DNA from: Adiantum capillus-veneris | Lineage: Eukaryota; Streptophyta; Polypodiopsida; Polypodiales; Pteridaceae | Direction: 5' to 3' | Assembly (NCBI GenBank): GCA_014529385.2 | Contig: CM043971.1 | Location: forward strand, 52,925,209 to 52,989,208 | Length of the DNA: 64,000 bases | Shown here: piece by piece, positions 10,291 through 20,676 of the stretch | Layout of the letters: every line of letters begins with the position of its first letter | Position numbering within the stretch: the stretch's first letter is position 1 | Position numbers and translations under genes: made by a program | Notes under the pieces: generated by a model | The model's input: the letters and a program-made list of their open reading frames with translations, nothing else | Told to the model about the DNA's origin: nothing | Database searches by the model: none

Positions 10291-10364
10291 AACCCACCTT
10301 GGCCAATTGGTAGGGTGTCCGTGTTCCACGTTGATCGTCAGTGTTCAAATCCAGTCTCACATAT
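10291..10364 (+). mobile_element. tRNA-derived SINE-like unit
   Basis: A box-A-like sequence (ttggccaattggtaggg, 10299-10315) and a box-B-like sequence (gtgttcaaatcc, 10341-10352) are spaced about 42 bases apart, as in a tRNA gene. The first and last stems do not pair well enough for a working tRNA, so a SINE head is the better reading. The 3' limit of the element is unknown. It may be carried inside a larger repeat that ends near 10511. Confidence 0.55.
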
Positions 10365-10743
10365 GCCACAATTTTTGGTAGATGGCCTCCCAAGTAGAAT
10401 GTTGGCTGGGGTGGGAAGACCGCCCCTCTGACAACCCCACACTTTTCAAAGACCCAATGACAGCCAGCCATTTCAGCATGGCCATCGTCCCCTCGCCCAG
10501 TGTGACACATGCCTTATTTGAGAGCATCATGTGTTGCACACAACAACACGAAGCTTTTAACAGCCGCATTGACAGCTAGCTCCATCAACAGGTAGCTGCA
10601 TTATATTTTGACAGCACCCTCGAATAACATTTTTCCATGCCAGATGCTTTATTGCTGAAAGCATGGCACTGAGCTTCCTGAGAACCTCGTCAAAAGTTTT
10701 CTCACTAGCATTCATGCTTTTCTCCCCCCTAAAAGCAAGACTG
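10365..10743. other. Non-coding sequence between SINE and helicase fragment
   Basis: It contains 'cagtgtgacacatgcc' (10498-10513), which pairs imperfectly with 'gtgtcacagtggg' at 10190 and 'gtgtcacactagg' at 10242. No target duplication was found. Open frames here overlap on both strands and are not recognisable. Confidence 0.35.
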
Positions 10744-11488
10744 TCAAAACTTGAGTTGTTCAATATTTACCAAGGTAGGGTTTCATGTGCCATGGATCAT
10801 GACTGCTTTGTGTAGCTTGCGGGTTTTCGTGGGATTGTGCATGTGTCACAAATTGCCACATGTATGATTGCTAATACATGAGCAATATATACATGATCGA
10901 GGTATGAAAGGCGAAGAGACCATGACAGAGATGATGAACATAAAAGGGATTGTAGCCACAGGGAAGTTTATCGAAGGACTCACAAAGAGCATGATGATCC
11001 TAGGGATAGATACAATGGATGTACTGGTAGTGACGACAATCATGAACACGGGGATCGTAATAGAAAGGTCGAGACGATAGAAACCCCAGCTCTTCAAAAG
11101 GGCATAAACCACAAAAACGTAAGCTTCTCAATGTTTACGAGGTAGGGTTTCACGTGTCATGGATCGTGGCTGCTTTCGGCAGCTTGCGAGCTTCCGTGAT
11201 TGAAAGGAAGGATTGTGCATGTGTCGCAACTTGGTACACGTATGATTGTCGTATGATTGCTGACGAGAAAAAGATGTTGTAAGAGAGGATGAAGAGGTGA
11301 GGGATGTGGATCAAAAGACAAGGCAAGATCTTCTATCTGTGAAAAAAGCTCTTTGGATGAGGAATCTAATTCCTCTAGTATAAGTCGGAGGCTTCAACAT
11401 GGCTTCCTAGGATTGTCATCATAGAGGAGGATGAAAATGACTCGTCTAAGCGACCAATGAAGAGAATGAGTTCACCCGGGAGATGGGA
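10744..11488 (+). pseudogene. PRP22/DHX8 (DEAH5-like) RNA helicase N-terminal fragment, S1 domain duplicated
   Basis: Four blocks on the plus strand match the N-terminal half of the spliceosomal DEAH helicase PRP22/DHX8. Block 1 (10744-10875) reads KLELFNIYQG then GFRGIVHVSQIAT, an S1 RNA-binding domain. Block 2 (10897-11085) is Arg/Asp-rich (RYERRRDHDRDDEHKRD). Block 3 (11121-11262) is the S1 domain again (RVSRVMDRGCF). Block 4 (11263-11488) is the linker, with VRDVDQKTRQDLL and, after two frameshifts, EEDENDSSKRPMKRMSSPGRW. In the family the order is Arg/Asp-rich, S1, linker, so block 1 is out of place: an extra S1 lies in front. Stops and small indels make it non-functional, and no introns are seen, so it is probably retro-copied. 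The helicase core is missing. Protein identity rests on remembered family sequence. Confidence 0.7.
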
Positions 11489-11489
11489 C

Positions 11490-12045
11490 AAATGTATAAC
11501 ACTTTGACTATCACAATATAACTCTGGCATATCTACTTTGATTCCCAAGTCTGCTACCAATCTACCAAGCAAAATAGCTTCTTTGCATGCCTCATTTGCT
11601 GCAACATACTCAACTTTTGTAGTAGGATGCGTAATACAACTCTTGTAATCGAGATCGCCATGATATGGCACCTCCAGCCAATGTAAAGACATAGCTTGAT
11701 GTAGATCTCCTCTTATCCAAGTCTCCTGCATAATCTGAGTCAGTGTATCCTCTGACACTCAAATCCTGACTACCATAGCATATGCGCATACTCTTTGTAT
11801 GTTTTAAGTATCTCATGATACCTTTCACTGCCTCCCAATGTTTCTTGCCGGGATTTAACATATATCTGCTAACCACTCCCACTACAAATGCAATATCCGG
11901 ATGTGTAGCAATCATTGCATACATCAAACTCCCATATGCAGACGCATACGACACCGTATCCATTTCAACCTTTTCCACCTCAAACTGTGGGCAATCTTTG
12001 TTGGTTAGTTTCACATATGACGGCAATGGTGTCATCAATGCCTTT
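11490..12045 (-). pseudogene. Inverted fragment of copia reverse transcriptase/RNase H
   Basis: The minus strand encodes the same segment as plus-strand 15935-16460 of the neighbouring copia element: MMTPLPSYVKLTNKDCP, then GVVSRYMLNPGKKHWEA, then YTDSDYAGDLDKRRSTSSY, and the RNase H part ELYCDSQSV. Similarity ends on the left at about 11490, exactly where the helicase fragment starts, and on the right at 12041-12045, against the copia 5' LTR. It has its own frame breaks. Confidence 0.85.
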
Positions 12046-12225
12046 GGGATTAAAGCCCAAGTGGCCTCTTATACGGATATGGCCGCCCGTCTAACTTGCT
12101 TATCATTAACTCTTTGTATATACTCACTTATACTTTTGTGGATAATAAGTTTTGGGAGATAACCCTTCAAGAATTCTCTGCGTACTGTGTAAGCTCTCTG
12201 TCTTGTATCTGTGTGTGTGTGTGTG

Positions 12226-12292
<67 letters not shown>

Positions 12293-12318
12293 ATCTACGC
12301 TCCGCTCCGCGACTTCAA
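12042..12318 (+). repeat. 5' LTR of the copia element, with (GT)n(GA)n
   Basis: The LTR starts ctttgggatt where the right LTR has tgttgggatt, so the terminal TG is altered or replaced at the junction with the inverted fragment. It contains (GT) at 12211-12227 and (GA) at 12229-12289. It ends ...cgacttcaa directly before the primer site. Confidence 0.85.
12229..12289 (+). repeat. (GA)30 microsatellite inside the 5' LTR
   Basis: It is an uninterrupted GA run after a short (GT)8-9 run. The same position in the 3' LTR holds only GT repeats. Confidence 0.97.
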
Positions 12319-12330
12319 TTGGTATCAGAG
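12319..12330 (+). other. Primer-binding site (initiator Met tRNA type)
   Basis: The sequence ttggtatcagag directly follows the 5' LTR. It is the usual plant copia minus-strand priming site. Confidence 0.85.
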
Positions 12331-13373
12331 TAAGGTTCAGTGCGTCTTTGCATAATCGCGCGCGCACTTTTCAAGCAGATTTTGGATCCGGAGCTTGGAA
12401 ATTCACACTTGGCGTTCCGAGAGTGTTTCCAGTAGGTGACCTGTGGGTTTTACCCTCCTTTCGAAGCCGTTTATGCCCTCAGAATTTCGTTCTGAGCACT
12501 ATATCAGAAGATAGGTTTCAGCCACAAAGAAACCCCATCTTGTGTAGATTGGCAAGCAGGAGGTGGTCGGCATCAATATCGGCATCGACATACATCATTA
12601 GTCTTCAAAGCATCATCTATAGACCAGGTACACATATATATCATCAGATATATATATTGCAGTCTGCATTGCTACTTCTTGTGCTTGCCAGGTTTCAGGG
12701 GAGGTGTGGCCATACGACGGCTTGACACCACTCGCATGTATTGCAGATTGATGTACTATGATTGTGGGTCTGCTAGTTGTGAGTCACGCTAGCAGACAGA
12801 CCGCCGCAGTGGTCATATGACAGTGATTGGTCTATTGTAGGATGTATGCTAGTTCTGGGCAGTGTGCTGAGCCATCTGAGAGGGTCGTGTGTGAGGTTTT
12901 TTGAAGCCAAGCACTGAGGGTTGGGTTACCCAGTGTGAGGTGGATTAGGTTGCTGGAGTTCCCCTCTACACGCATCCTCTTCGGCGACTTTTATCCCATA
13001 GGATGTATGACTTTGTGTAGACACTGGATTGCATCTTTTGCGTCAGGCCGTTGAGGCATTGTTCAGGGTTCAATTTTGAGACAAATACAGGTTCTGTGAT
13101 CGCCCAGACAGGAGACAGTGTATGTTTACAAGATAGCATATTACAGAAATTTCTAGATTTGTCATTGGTTAGCTGTTTATGGTTGTCTTTGAGCTATCTT
13201 TTGGTTTCCAGAGCTCACTTTACAGGGGAGACTCTGTCAAATTTTTTCAAATACTGACAGTTCTTGAGGAGAGGTGTTCAGCTTGTTGTTTACGGCTTGT
13301 TTATTGTGTACAGAGGTCAGTTTACAGAGGAAGCTCTGCCGGATTTTTCCCAGGAGTAAACAGTTTGGCAGAC
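12331..13373 (+). other. Long untranslated leader of the copia element
   Basis: About 1 kb without a coding frame that resembles a protein lies between the primer site and gag. The first 200 bases (ccggagcttgga..., ttccgagag..., ttctgagca...) are related to the leader at 38320-38470, which ties the two elements to related families. The remainder holds nothing I recognise. Confidence 0.65.
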
Positions 13374-13769
13374 ATGGCATCTTCTCAAAGTGAGACTCTT
13401 TATAACATAAAGAAGCTGGATGGCACAAACTTTCCATTTTGGAAGAAGCAGATTTGGCATGCTTTGGTGCAGAAAAAACAAGTGAAACCAGTGAAGCTCA
13501 AAGGGGAGAGACCAGAAGGTATGGCTGAAGATGAGTGGGAAGAGCTTGACGAGTTAGCTTGTTCCACAATCATGCTGACACTGGCAAAAGATGTTTACTT
13601 CAACGTAGCAGAAGAGACTACAGCGTATGGCGAATGGAAAAAGCTATGTGGTATGTACGAGAAACAAAGTGCTACTTCTCAGATTTACTGGCTCAAGAAA
13701 TTGGTGGATTTGAAGATGAAGGAAGGGACAGCCATGTCAAATCATAGATTATGTCAGACTTGGCAATGA
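13374..13769 (+). pseudogene. Copia Gag, C-terminally truncated
   Basis: The ATG at 13374 (gacatggcatct) starts MASSQSETLYNIKKLDGTNF, a typical copia Gag start, with the following W.KQIWHALV-type motif and the YGEWKKLCGMYEKQSATSQ segment of the UBN2/retrotran_gag domain. The frame ends at 13769 after about 130 residues. The rest of Gag, the zinc knuckle and the protease catalytic site are deleted at about 13745; the next sequence is already past the protease. Gag would assemble the particle, and this copy cannot. Confidence 0.85.
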
Positions 13770-15241
13770 GCAGGTTTGTGACATACTTGGAGTGGGAGAT
13801 GTGCAGTTGAAGTTTCAGAATGGCTCTTCTTTATGGCTCAAGAATGTCAGACATGTTCCAACAATCCGAAAGAGCTTGATCAGTACAGGAAAGTTGGATG
13901 ATGCGGGTTATGTGACAATTTTTGGGAACAGCGCTTGGAAGATCTCCAAAGGTTCGATGACTGTAGCACATCGCAGCAAGTCAGGAACTCTGTACACTTT
14001 ACATGTTTCAGAGGTTAAAAACCATGTAATTAATGTGATTGAGCAGCCAAGTGTGTCACTGTGGCATCGTAGACTGGGACATATGTCAAAAAGGGGAATG
14101 GAAATACTTTCTCATTATGGTTATTTGCTTGGCTTTTCATTTCAAGATTTCGAGTTTTGTGAGCATTGTGTTTATGGTAAGCAAACACAGGAACCGCACA
14201 GATCAAAGAGGAATCGTAGGGATGAACAGTTAGCTCTTGTGCACAGTGATCTATGCGGACCAATGCCTAGTTTGTCACTAGGGAGAGCAGCGTACTTTTG
14301 TACATTCATAGATGACTATTCTTGCAAAGTATGGGTTTACTTCTTGAAGCACAAGAATGAGGTGCTCAAGATCTTTAAGACATTCTTGCAGCTTGTGGAG
14401 AATCAGAGTGGTCAGAAGCTGAAGTGCTTGAGAACTGACAATGTGGAGAGTACGTTTCCAAAGCTTTTCAAGACTTTTGTGAAGCAAAAGGGATAAAGCG
14501 GGAACTTACTGCACCATACAATCCTTCACAAATGGAGTTGCAGAACGTATAAATAGGACCATACAAGAGAAGGTCAGAAGCATGTTGTCAAATGCTGAGT
14601 TGCCTGATGGATTTTGGGCGGAAGTAGTGGCTACAATAGTCCATTTGATCATCAACAGGTCTCCTAGTAGGGTTCTGGATAAGAGTGAAGTGGCCGAGAT
14701 GCTATGGACAGGCAAGGCACCTTCGTATAACCATCTCAGAGTCTTTGGTTGTGAAGCTTATAGCCATATTCCTAAGGAGTTCATGAATAAGTTAGAACCA
14801 AAGAGCAAGAAGTGTATATTTCTTGGCTACGGAGAATCGGGTGAGATGGGTTACCGGCTTTGGGATCCTAAGTCCAGAAAAGTTATTCGTAGCAATGATG
14901 TGCATTTCAATGAAGCCAAGTTTCACGCTAAGCCAGAGAAGACAGAAAAAATAAGAAGAGTTGTCTTCAGGGAAGATGGACCTAGTGCTAGCACATCAAG
15001 ACAGCATGGTCAGGCTCAGGAACAGCCTATAGTGGCTCAAGAGGCTGAATCAGTTGTGATGAGACGTTCTGAGCGTGTCTCCAAACCACCTGATCGTTAT
15101 GTGCCACCTTTAAATTATGTCATGCTCACGGATTGCGGAGAACCATCTTGTTACAAGGAGGCATTACAATTGGTTGACTCGAAGAAATGGCAGTTGGCCA
15201 TGCAATCAGAGATGACGGCTCTGCATAAGAATCAAACGTAG
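13750..15241 (+). pseudogene. Copia GAG-pre-integrase and integrase
   Basis: It opens with the post-protease segment (VRHVPTIRKSLISTGKL), then the zinc-binding HHCC region (SLWHRRLGHMSKRGME; CEHCVYGKQ) and the integrase core (ALVHSDLCGPM, FIDDYSCKVWVYFLK, LRTDN). A one-base slip after LRTDN breaks the frame (stop at 14496). It continues in another frame through the Glu motif region (an NGVAERINRTIQEK match spans about 14530-14570) and the C-terminal part (APSYNHLRVFGCEAYSHIP; KKCIFLGYGESGEMGYRLWD). The stop at 15239 lies at the linker to reverse transcriptase. Integrase would insert the cDNA in the nucleus. Confidence 0.88.
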
Positions 15242-15244
15242 GAT

Positions 15245-15769
15245 TTGGTTCAATTGCCAGAGGGCAAGAAAGCTCTACCTTGTAAGTGGGTTTACAAGTA
15301 TAAGCTTACTCCTCATGATGGACATCCAAAATACAAAGCATGGTTGGTTGCTAAGGGTTTTAAGCAAGAACACGGAATAGATTTTGATGAAGTCTTTTCA
15401 CCAGTTGTCAAGATGACAACATTGAGAAGTGTACTTGCTTTGGTTGCCAAACATGATCTGCATTTACATCAGATGGATGTGAAAACGACATTTCTTCATG
15501 GAGATTTGCATGAGGAGGTTTATATGCAGCAGCCAGAAGGGTATGTTGAGAAAGGCAAAGAGAAATTGGTATGTCGTTTGAGAAAGAGTCTCTATGACAA
15601 AGAGAAGTTTCACCAATTTATGCTTTCTCAAGGATACGAGAGAAGTGAGACAGATCATTGCCTGTATACTCGACAAGTTAAGAATGGTATCTTGATAATC
15701 CTCATCTTGTATGTGGATGACATGTTACTTGCTGGTCAAAAAATGGCAGATGTTTTAGCTCTTAAGTAA
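15245..15769 (+). pseudogene. Copia reverse transcriptase
   Basis: Motifs in order are KWVYKYKLTPHDGHPKYKA, VAKGFKQEHGIDFDEVFSPV, LHLHQMDVKTTFLHGDL and EEVYMQQPEGY, then the catalytic YVDDMLLAG. About 15 residues after the SLY motif (the 'GLKQAPRQWY' stretch) are deleted, and the frame ends in a stop at 15769. RT copies the element RNA in the particle. The downstream connection to RNase H is in the frame that restarts at 15773. Confidence 0.88.
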
Positions 15770-15772
15770 AAA

Positions 15773-16652
15773 ATGGCAAAGGTTTTTGACATGAAAGACA
15801 TGGGTGAGGCAAGTCATATACTAGGTATGCGTATCCAACGAGATAGGTCAAAGAAGATGCTTTACTTATCTCAGGAAGAGTATATTGACAAGGTGTTGCA
15901 ACGTTTCCATATGGATAGGGGAAAGGCATTGATGACACCATTGCCATCATATGTGAAACTAAGCAACCAAGATTGCCCACAGTCTGAGGTGGAAAAGGTT
16001 GAAATGGATACAGTGCCTTATGCATGTGGGAGTTTGATGTATGCAATGATTGCTACACGTCCGAATATTGCATTTGCAGTGGGAGTGGTTAGCAGATATA
16101 TGTCAAATCCCGGCAAGAAACATTGGGAGGCAGTGAAAGGTATCATGAGATACTTAAAACATACAAAGAGTATGCGTATATGCTATGGTAGTCACGATTT
16201 GAGTGTCAGAGGATACACTAACTCAGATTATGCAGGAGACTTGGATAAGAGGAGATCTACATCAGGCTATGTCTTTACATTGGCTGGAGGTGCCATATCA
16301 TGGCGATCTCAATTACAAGATTGTATTACACAGTCTACTGTATGTTGCAGCAAATGAGGCATGCAAAGAAGCTATTTGGCTTGGTAGATTGGTAGCAGAC
16401 ATGGGAATCAAAGTAGATATGACAGAGTTATATTGTGATAGTCAAAGTGCTATACAATTGGCAAAGAATCCAGTGTTCCATTTGAAGACTAAGCATATTG
16501 ATGTGAAATATCACTTCATTAGGGAAGTACTTGAAGACAAGCAGATACAACTGCTGAAGATCCACACCAAGGACAATCCTGCTGATCTACTCACAAAGGG
16601 ACTTCCAGGAGAGGGCTTTGTGCATTGTCGTGAGTTATTGGGCATTGGATAG
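15773..16652 (+). pseudogene. Copia RT C-terminus and RNase H
   Basis: It reads MAKVFDMKDMGEASHILGMR, then SLMYAMIATRPNIAFAVGVV, then YTNSDYAGDLDKRRSTSGY (catalytic Asp region of RNase H). A frameshift at about 16330 precedes YVAANEACKEAIWLGRLVA, LYCDSQSAIQLAKNPVFH and RTKHID-like sequence, ending NPADLLTKGLPGE. The ends match copia RNase H. It is disrupted by one frameshift. Confidence 0.9.
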
Positions 16653-16736
16653 ATGGCAACCATGTAAATCTTTGTACATTTATGTTCATAGATTTAGAAT
16701 TACTTAAAGTGCCACATTGGACTTTAAGTGGGAGGT

Positions 16737-16907
16737 TGTTGGGATTAAAGCCCAAGTGACCTCTTATACGGATATGACCGCCCGCCCGTCTAACTCGCTT
16801 AGCACTAACTCTTTGTATATACTCACTTATAATTTTGTGGATAATAAGTTTTGGGAGATAATCCTTCAAGAATTCTCTTTGTACTGTGTAAGCTCTCTGT
16901 TTGTGTA

Positions 16908-16977
<70 letters not shown>

Positions 16978-17008
16978 TCGATCTACGCTCCGCTCTGCGA
17001 CTTCAACA
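16737..17008 (+). repeat. 3' LTR of the copia element, with (GT)32
   Basis: It starts tgttgggattaaagccc after a polypurine tract and ends cttcaaca. The microsatellite at 16911-16975 is pure GT, where the 5' LTR has GT followed by GA. Confidence 0.9.
16911..16975 (+). repeat. (GT)32 microsatellite in the 3' LTR
   Basis: This is an uninterrupted GT run directly before the shared LTR sequence gagtcgatctacg. Confidence 0.97.
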
Positions 17009-17013
17009 AATGC

Positions 17014-17628
17014 ATCTAGTTAATTCTTTATAAAAGACTGCTATGGAGTATCATATGTTGTGTACAAGCACTACATAACCTCCTTTTCAAATCTTGAACG
17101 TGACAAAAAAAATAATAATCATGCGATGATTGCTCAAGCAGAAAACTTCTACAAAACATCTTTGACATGCATATTGTATATCTTGTGTGTTCATTCTCTA
17201 TTCCAATTGATGCACGTAAAAGACTATTTTAGTTAGATCGCTTCATTCTAGCTTTTTACTTCTATTGCACAATTTTTTTAATTTTTTTGCGTTTGATCAT
17301 TTTAAAACAAAAATACTTTGTTTTTGCAACAAAATTATTGAGTTACCATTTCAGACTATTTTAAACTTGTAAATGATTCACTTGGTCCCAAAAAAATTTA
17401 AAGTCTAAATTTTGCAAATTTTATTTAATAATGTTTTAGATAATCTTTTTTTTTTTGAACAAAATTGTTAACATACTAATATAAAGCATTAATCTTAGCT
17501 TTTTTGCACTAATGTGTCATTAAATTGTGTATTAGATTACAATCTTTTTTTTAAAGTGTTGTTTTATAAAAATATAACAATAAAGGAATGTTTGAAGTAA
17601 TTTTCACAACATGCCTATTTAATGTGAT
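17014..17628. other. AT-rich non-coding sequence
   Basis: It is strongly A/T-rich with several homopolymer T runs (about 17271-17288 and 17450-17457). I see nothing else in it. Confidence 0.6.
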
Positions 17629-17785
17629 TGGAATTAGCATTGTAGGGACACACACATAACTTGGAGAAGATGGCAAAGCTCAAGGCTCACAACAGAGAGT
17701 ATATTGCTTACCGCACAATGGAAAAATAAGTTAGCCCTAGAATGATGGGTGTATATACAATGTACGAGGGAAAAATTTAGCCCAC
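17629..17785 (-). repeat. Partial LTR of copia family F/D
   Basis: From tggaattagcattgtaggg the sequence follows the 5' LTR of element F (37096 onward), including the gcaaagctcaaggc-like and ataagttagccctagaat segments. It stops near 17785 before the LTR's outer end, so it is a truncated, isolated LTR piece. Confidence 0.75.
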
Positions 17786-18004
17786 GAGCTACAACTTTTG
17801 TTTGTATCACCTTTTTAAATTCGGAGAGCAAGTGACCTTTAAAAATTCAGCGAAACCGACTGTCTTTTCCCAGTGCACAAAGTCCTTGTGGGGTCCTTCT
17901 TTGGATGATTCTTTTGAATGCCTCCAAGAGTGAGCCCTCCATAGTGCATGCATGCATGCCACATACCCTTGACCTTATTTGGTAGGTCTATAATTGAAGG
18001 TATT

Positions 18005-18155
18005 GTTGAGATCACCTCTAAACACTCCTCAAGGCTCTCGTGCTGCTGAATTGGGGTTGGGGGCAACCACAAGCACAACACAACAACCAACCCACAGCCA
18101 AACCCAAACAAGATAGGGGCACCACCTAGTTAGAGAGTGAACTAGGACGCAAAAG
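18005..18155 (-). repeat. Repeat shared with 26645-26797; possible inner LTR end of gypsy A
   Basis: The blocks cctctaaacactcctcaag, gaattggggttggggg and gaactaggacgc match 26650-26790 with about 75-80 percent identity by eye. Because the second copy lies just outside the leader of gypsy A, these may be the ends of A's 3' and 5' LTRs. In that case the 3' LTR would span about 18005-20653. The middle part cannot be checked because the right copy is short. Confidence 0.4.
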
Positions 18156-18230
18156 AGGAGAATCCCTTAGCAATACAAGCGAGAAGGAAGGGTACACTAT
18201 CACTAATTTAAATGCTATAAATACGCACAC

Positions 18231-18233
<3 letters not shown>

Positions 18234-18274
<41 letters not shown>
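18234..18274 (+). repeat. (CA)20 microsatellite
   Basis: It is a CA run followed by A8 and a second short CA run to about 18294. Confidence 0.95.
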
Positions 18275-18278
<4 letters not shown>

Positions 18279-18299
18279 AAACACACACACACACAAAAA

Positions 18300-20449
18300 A
18301 GAGAGAGATCTTTGTGTAAGAATTTAGCTTCAATTTTAATGATTGACGTGGGTGTATGAACAACTTGGAGGAGAGTCAAGAGACACGATTAAGTTTGATG
18401 ATGTTGCAATCTACACATTATCTTAGGGTTATGGGAGACCTCTCACCATACAACCCTCTTATAATGTTTTCCCAAGCAACAAAAACAAACACAAGAGCTC
18501 TTGAGTCACATACAAGCAGATACTACGAAAGAATCTCAAAATGAAAACGCGTCACCTTAAACCAAACGAGATGAGGTTGTCAAGCGTGAATTGGAGAGAC
18601 TCAAGAGAGTTTTGACCCGCGATTTGCACCCAACTTATTGATTAAATTGATGCGCAAGAGTAGGTACAACTTTGATTGGAAGTTATGAATCACTCACTCC
18701 CTTGCAATGTTACAACTAGCTCAAAGAAGCTTTCCTATACACCACATGTAATGGTGCATAGAGATCTTACTCTCACTCCCTAAAACTAAGATGGTGAATG
18801 GCACGCTCAAAGTAGTGAGCAATAGTGTAGGGATCCTGCCATTTACAAAGGGAGAAGGGCTCTATTTATAGGTGAGGAGAGCCCTAATTAGGATTATACC
18901 TAATCAACATTTTCACAGAAAACCATGTTTATGAATTTTTTTACATGTTCTTATGAGAGTGGGAATCTTTTGTCTCTTGAGTCACATGGATGTGGGCTCA
19001 AGAGGAGAGAATTATTGAGGTGAAATAAAGAAGATTCTATAGAGGTGAGTGATTTTTTGTGTGAGGTTGCCTACTCCACGGTAGAGTAGAGTGGGTGCTA
19101 TTTACATAAAAAAGGGTTAGCAGTTAGTGTTAGTAGTTTGAAGTTAGTAGGATGGGATAAAATTACATGGCGTTTGCACTCAAAGTGCATTATATGATTT
19201 ATACAATGATAAAAAGTAATAGAAGGATGAGAATATACACAATTTGGTGGAAACCACAAGATGTAAATGAAATTTTCCACCTTCTCCTCCAGTGAATGAA
19301 GCGGTTGTAGAACTTTGTCGGTGGAGTTCTTGTGACCATGGGGAAGTTGAATTCTCCATGATCAAACTTCTCCTTTTGCAGGGCTTGAGCTTGGTTATTT
19401 GCTGATTTTTTCTCTTTTTATGAAAGGATGAAGAGGTTATGGTAATATGAATTTGATTCTAGAGAGAGAAATTGAGCTATATGTGTGTAGAGATGATAAT
19501 CTTTTGAGCTATGGAGTAAGGAGAGATGGAAATGGTGAAGAAGATGAATTAAGCCATGAAAGTTGTAGGTTTGAGTGAGGGATGGAGAGGAATGAGTGTA
19601 TGTGTGTGGAAGTGGGAAAGGAGGTGAGAGAAGACTATGGGTTACTTTGTGAGAAAAGTGGGCAGACTGGGGTCCACTCAAAAAATCCTATCTCACCACT
19701 GGTAGCTCCAAAAATCATGAAAAAATTTGAGGTGATTATTCAGATCTTCGGCTCCATTTTCTCTGTTGATTAATTCTTCAAATGCTGAGCGGAGATAGGT
19801 GCCAAAATTCTCACCAAAAAGCTTGTTTTTTATGCCTGCAAAAGTCTTTTAGTGGCCCCCTCCTTTGTTGAATTTGTACAATGTATCCAAGAGTCAGCCC
19901 CTTCTTTGTCATATCATAATACAAAGCATCCAAGTTGCCCTTTACACATGCATGGAGGAGGATTATTGGTGAATAAAGCAATATATACATGGTGGGACTA
20001 GTGTATGGACTATTCATGGATTTTAGCTCAATGAGCACATGGTGTTAGAATAATGAGTAAAAATAATTATAAAAAAATGGAGGAATTATGGATATGGAAA
20101 GATATTGGAATCATATGATATGGTCCCTCTTTGTATTATTTTGGGTGAAAGAGAAAAAGGTATGCAAGTAAATGAAAATAATATAATAAACATGACTAAG
20201 AAAGTAGAAATCAATTTTTTTCTTTTCACGAGGGTGAGGGTGAAAATGTGGGGGTGATTTGTATAAAAGAAAAATATGAGGTTAGAGTATGTACACATTG
20301 ACAAAAAATACACTCGCATACATAAGTTTAATAAAACACACACCTAGGTATAAATATTTAAATAAAATATCAAAATAATTATAAAATCCCTATATTTAAG
20401 CCATATATATAATGAAATATTTACACACAAAGGCCATAATATACCACTT
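18300..20449. other. Non-coding, possibly the body of a long LTR
   Basis: No coding similarity is seen. Short open frames near 18356-18544 and 19418-19681 have no motif. The stretch may be the inner part of gypsy A's 3' LTR (see 18005-18155), but no second copy exists in the window for comparison. Confidence 0.4.
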
Positions 20450-20653
20450 TTTAATTATTTTTTTATTTTTTTTGGCTCAACTAGCCCAGTGACTAGCTAA
20501 TTGAGAGGTTTTAAAGAAAATATGGGGAAAGTCCCCTAACTCACACACGCCTATGTACAGTGAAATGGTAGGGATAGCCACAGTGTTTGGATGATTTTGG
20601 TAGGGTGGATTAACTCACTATGGCAATTACGGAGAGCCGAAAAACGGCTATCA
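20450..20653 (-). repeat. 3' LTR start of gypsy A
   Basis: On the minus strand it starts tgatagccgtttttcggctc after the polypurine tract. It is aligned with 32225-32440 of element B through 'ggctagttgagccaaaaaaa' and the following A/T-rich stretch, where B's copy is cut off. Confidence 0.75.
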
Positions 20654-20676
20654 TTAGCCCTCCCCTAGGATGATGG

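Larger units (their letters stand above)
12042..17008 (+). mobile_element. Ty1/copia element (Tork/Tnt1-like), degenerate, both LTRs present
   Basis: LTRs of 277 bp (12042-12318) and 272 bp (16737-17008) share 'gggattaaagcccaagtg' and 'gagtcgatctacgctccgc'. A primer site complementary to initiator-Met tRNA (ttggtatcagag, 12319-12330) and a polypurine tract (aagtgggaggt before 16737) are present. The 5-bp sequence aatgc lies at 12037-12041 and 17009-17013 and may be the target duplication. The domain order is gag, (protease lost), integrase, reverse transcriptase, RNase H, as in Copia. It carries several stops, frameshifts and deletions and is not active. Confidence 0.9.

Noticed and set aside
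10190-10511. Possible terminal inverted repeat element (gtgtcacagtggg / cccagtgtgacac)
   Set aside because: The ends match poorly, an internal copy competes for the pairing, and no target duplication was seen.
12096-12725. Open frames through the (GA)n tract (RERERE.. and SLSLSL..)
   Set aside because: They are translations of a dinucleotide repeat within an LTR. The same applies to frames at 6093, 12152, 12167, 16717, 26680, 26688, 39803-40287, 41550 and 63159.
17629-17851. A complete solo LTR of copia F
   Set aside because: Similarity to the 223-bp LTR stops at about 17785 and no target duplication was found, so it is listed as a fragment.
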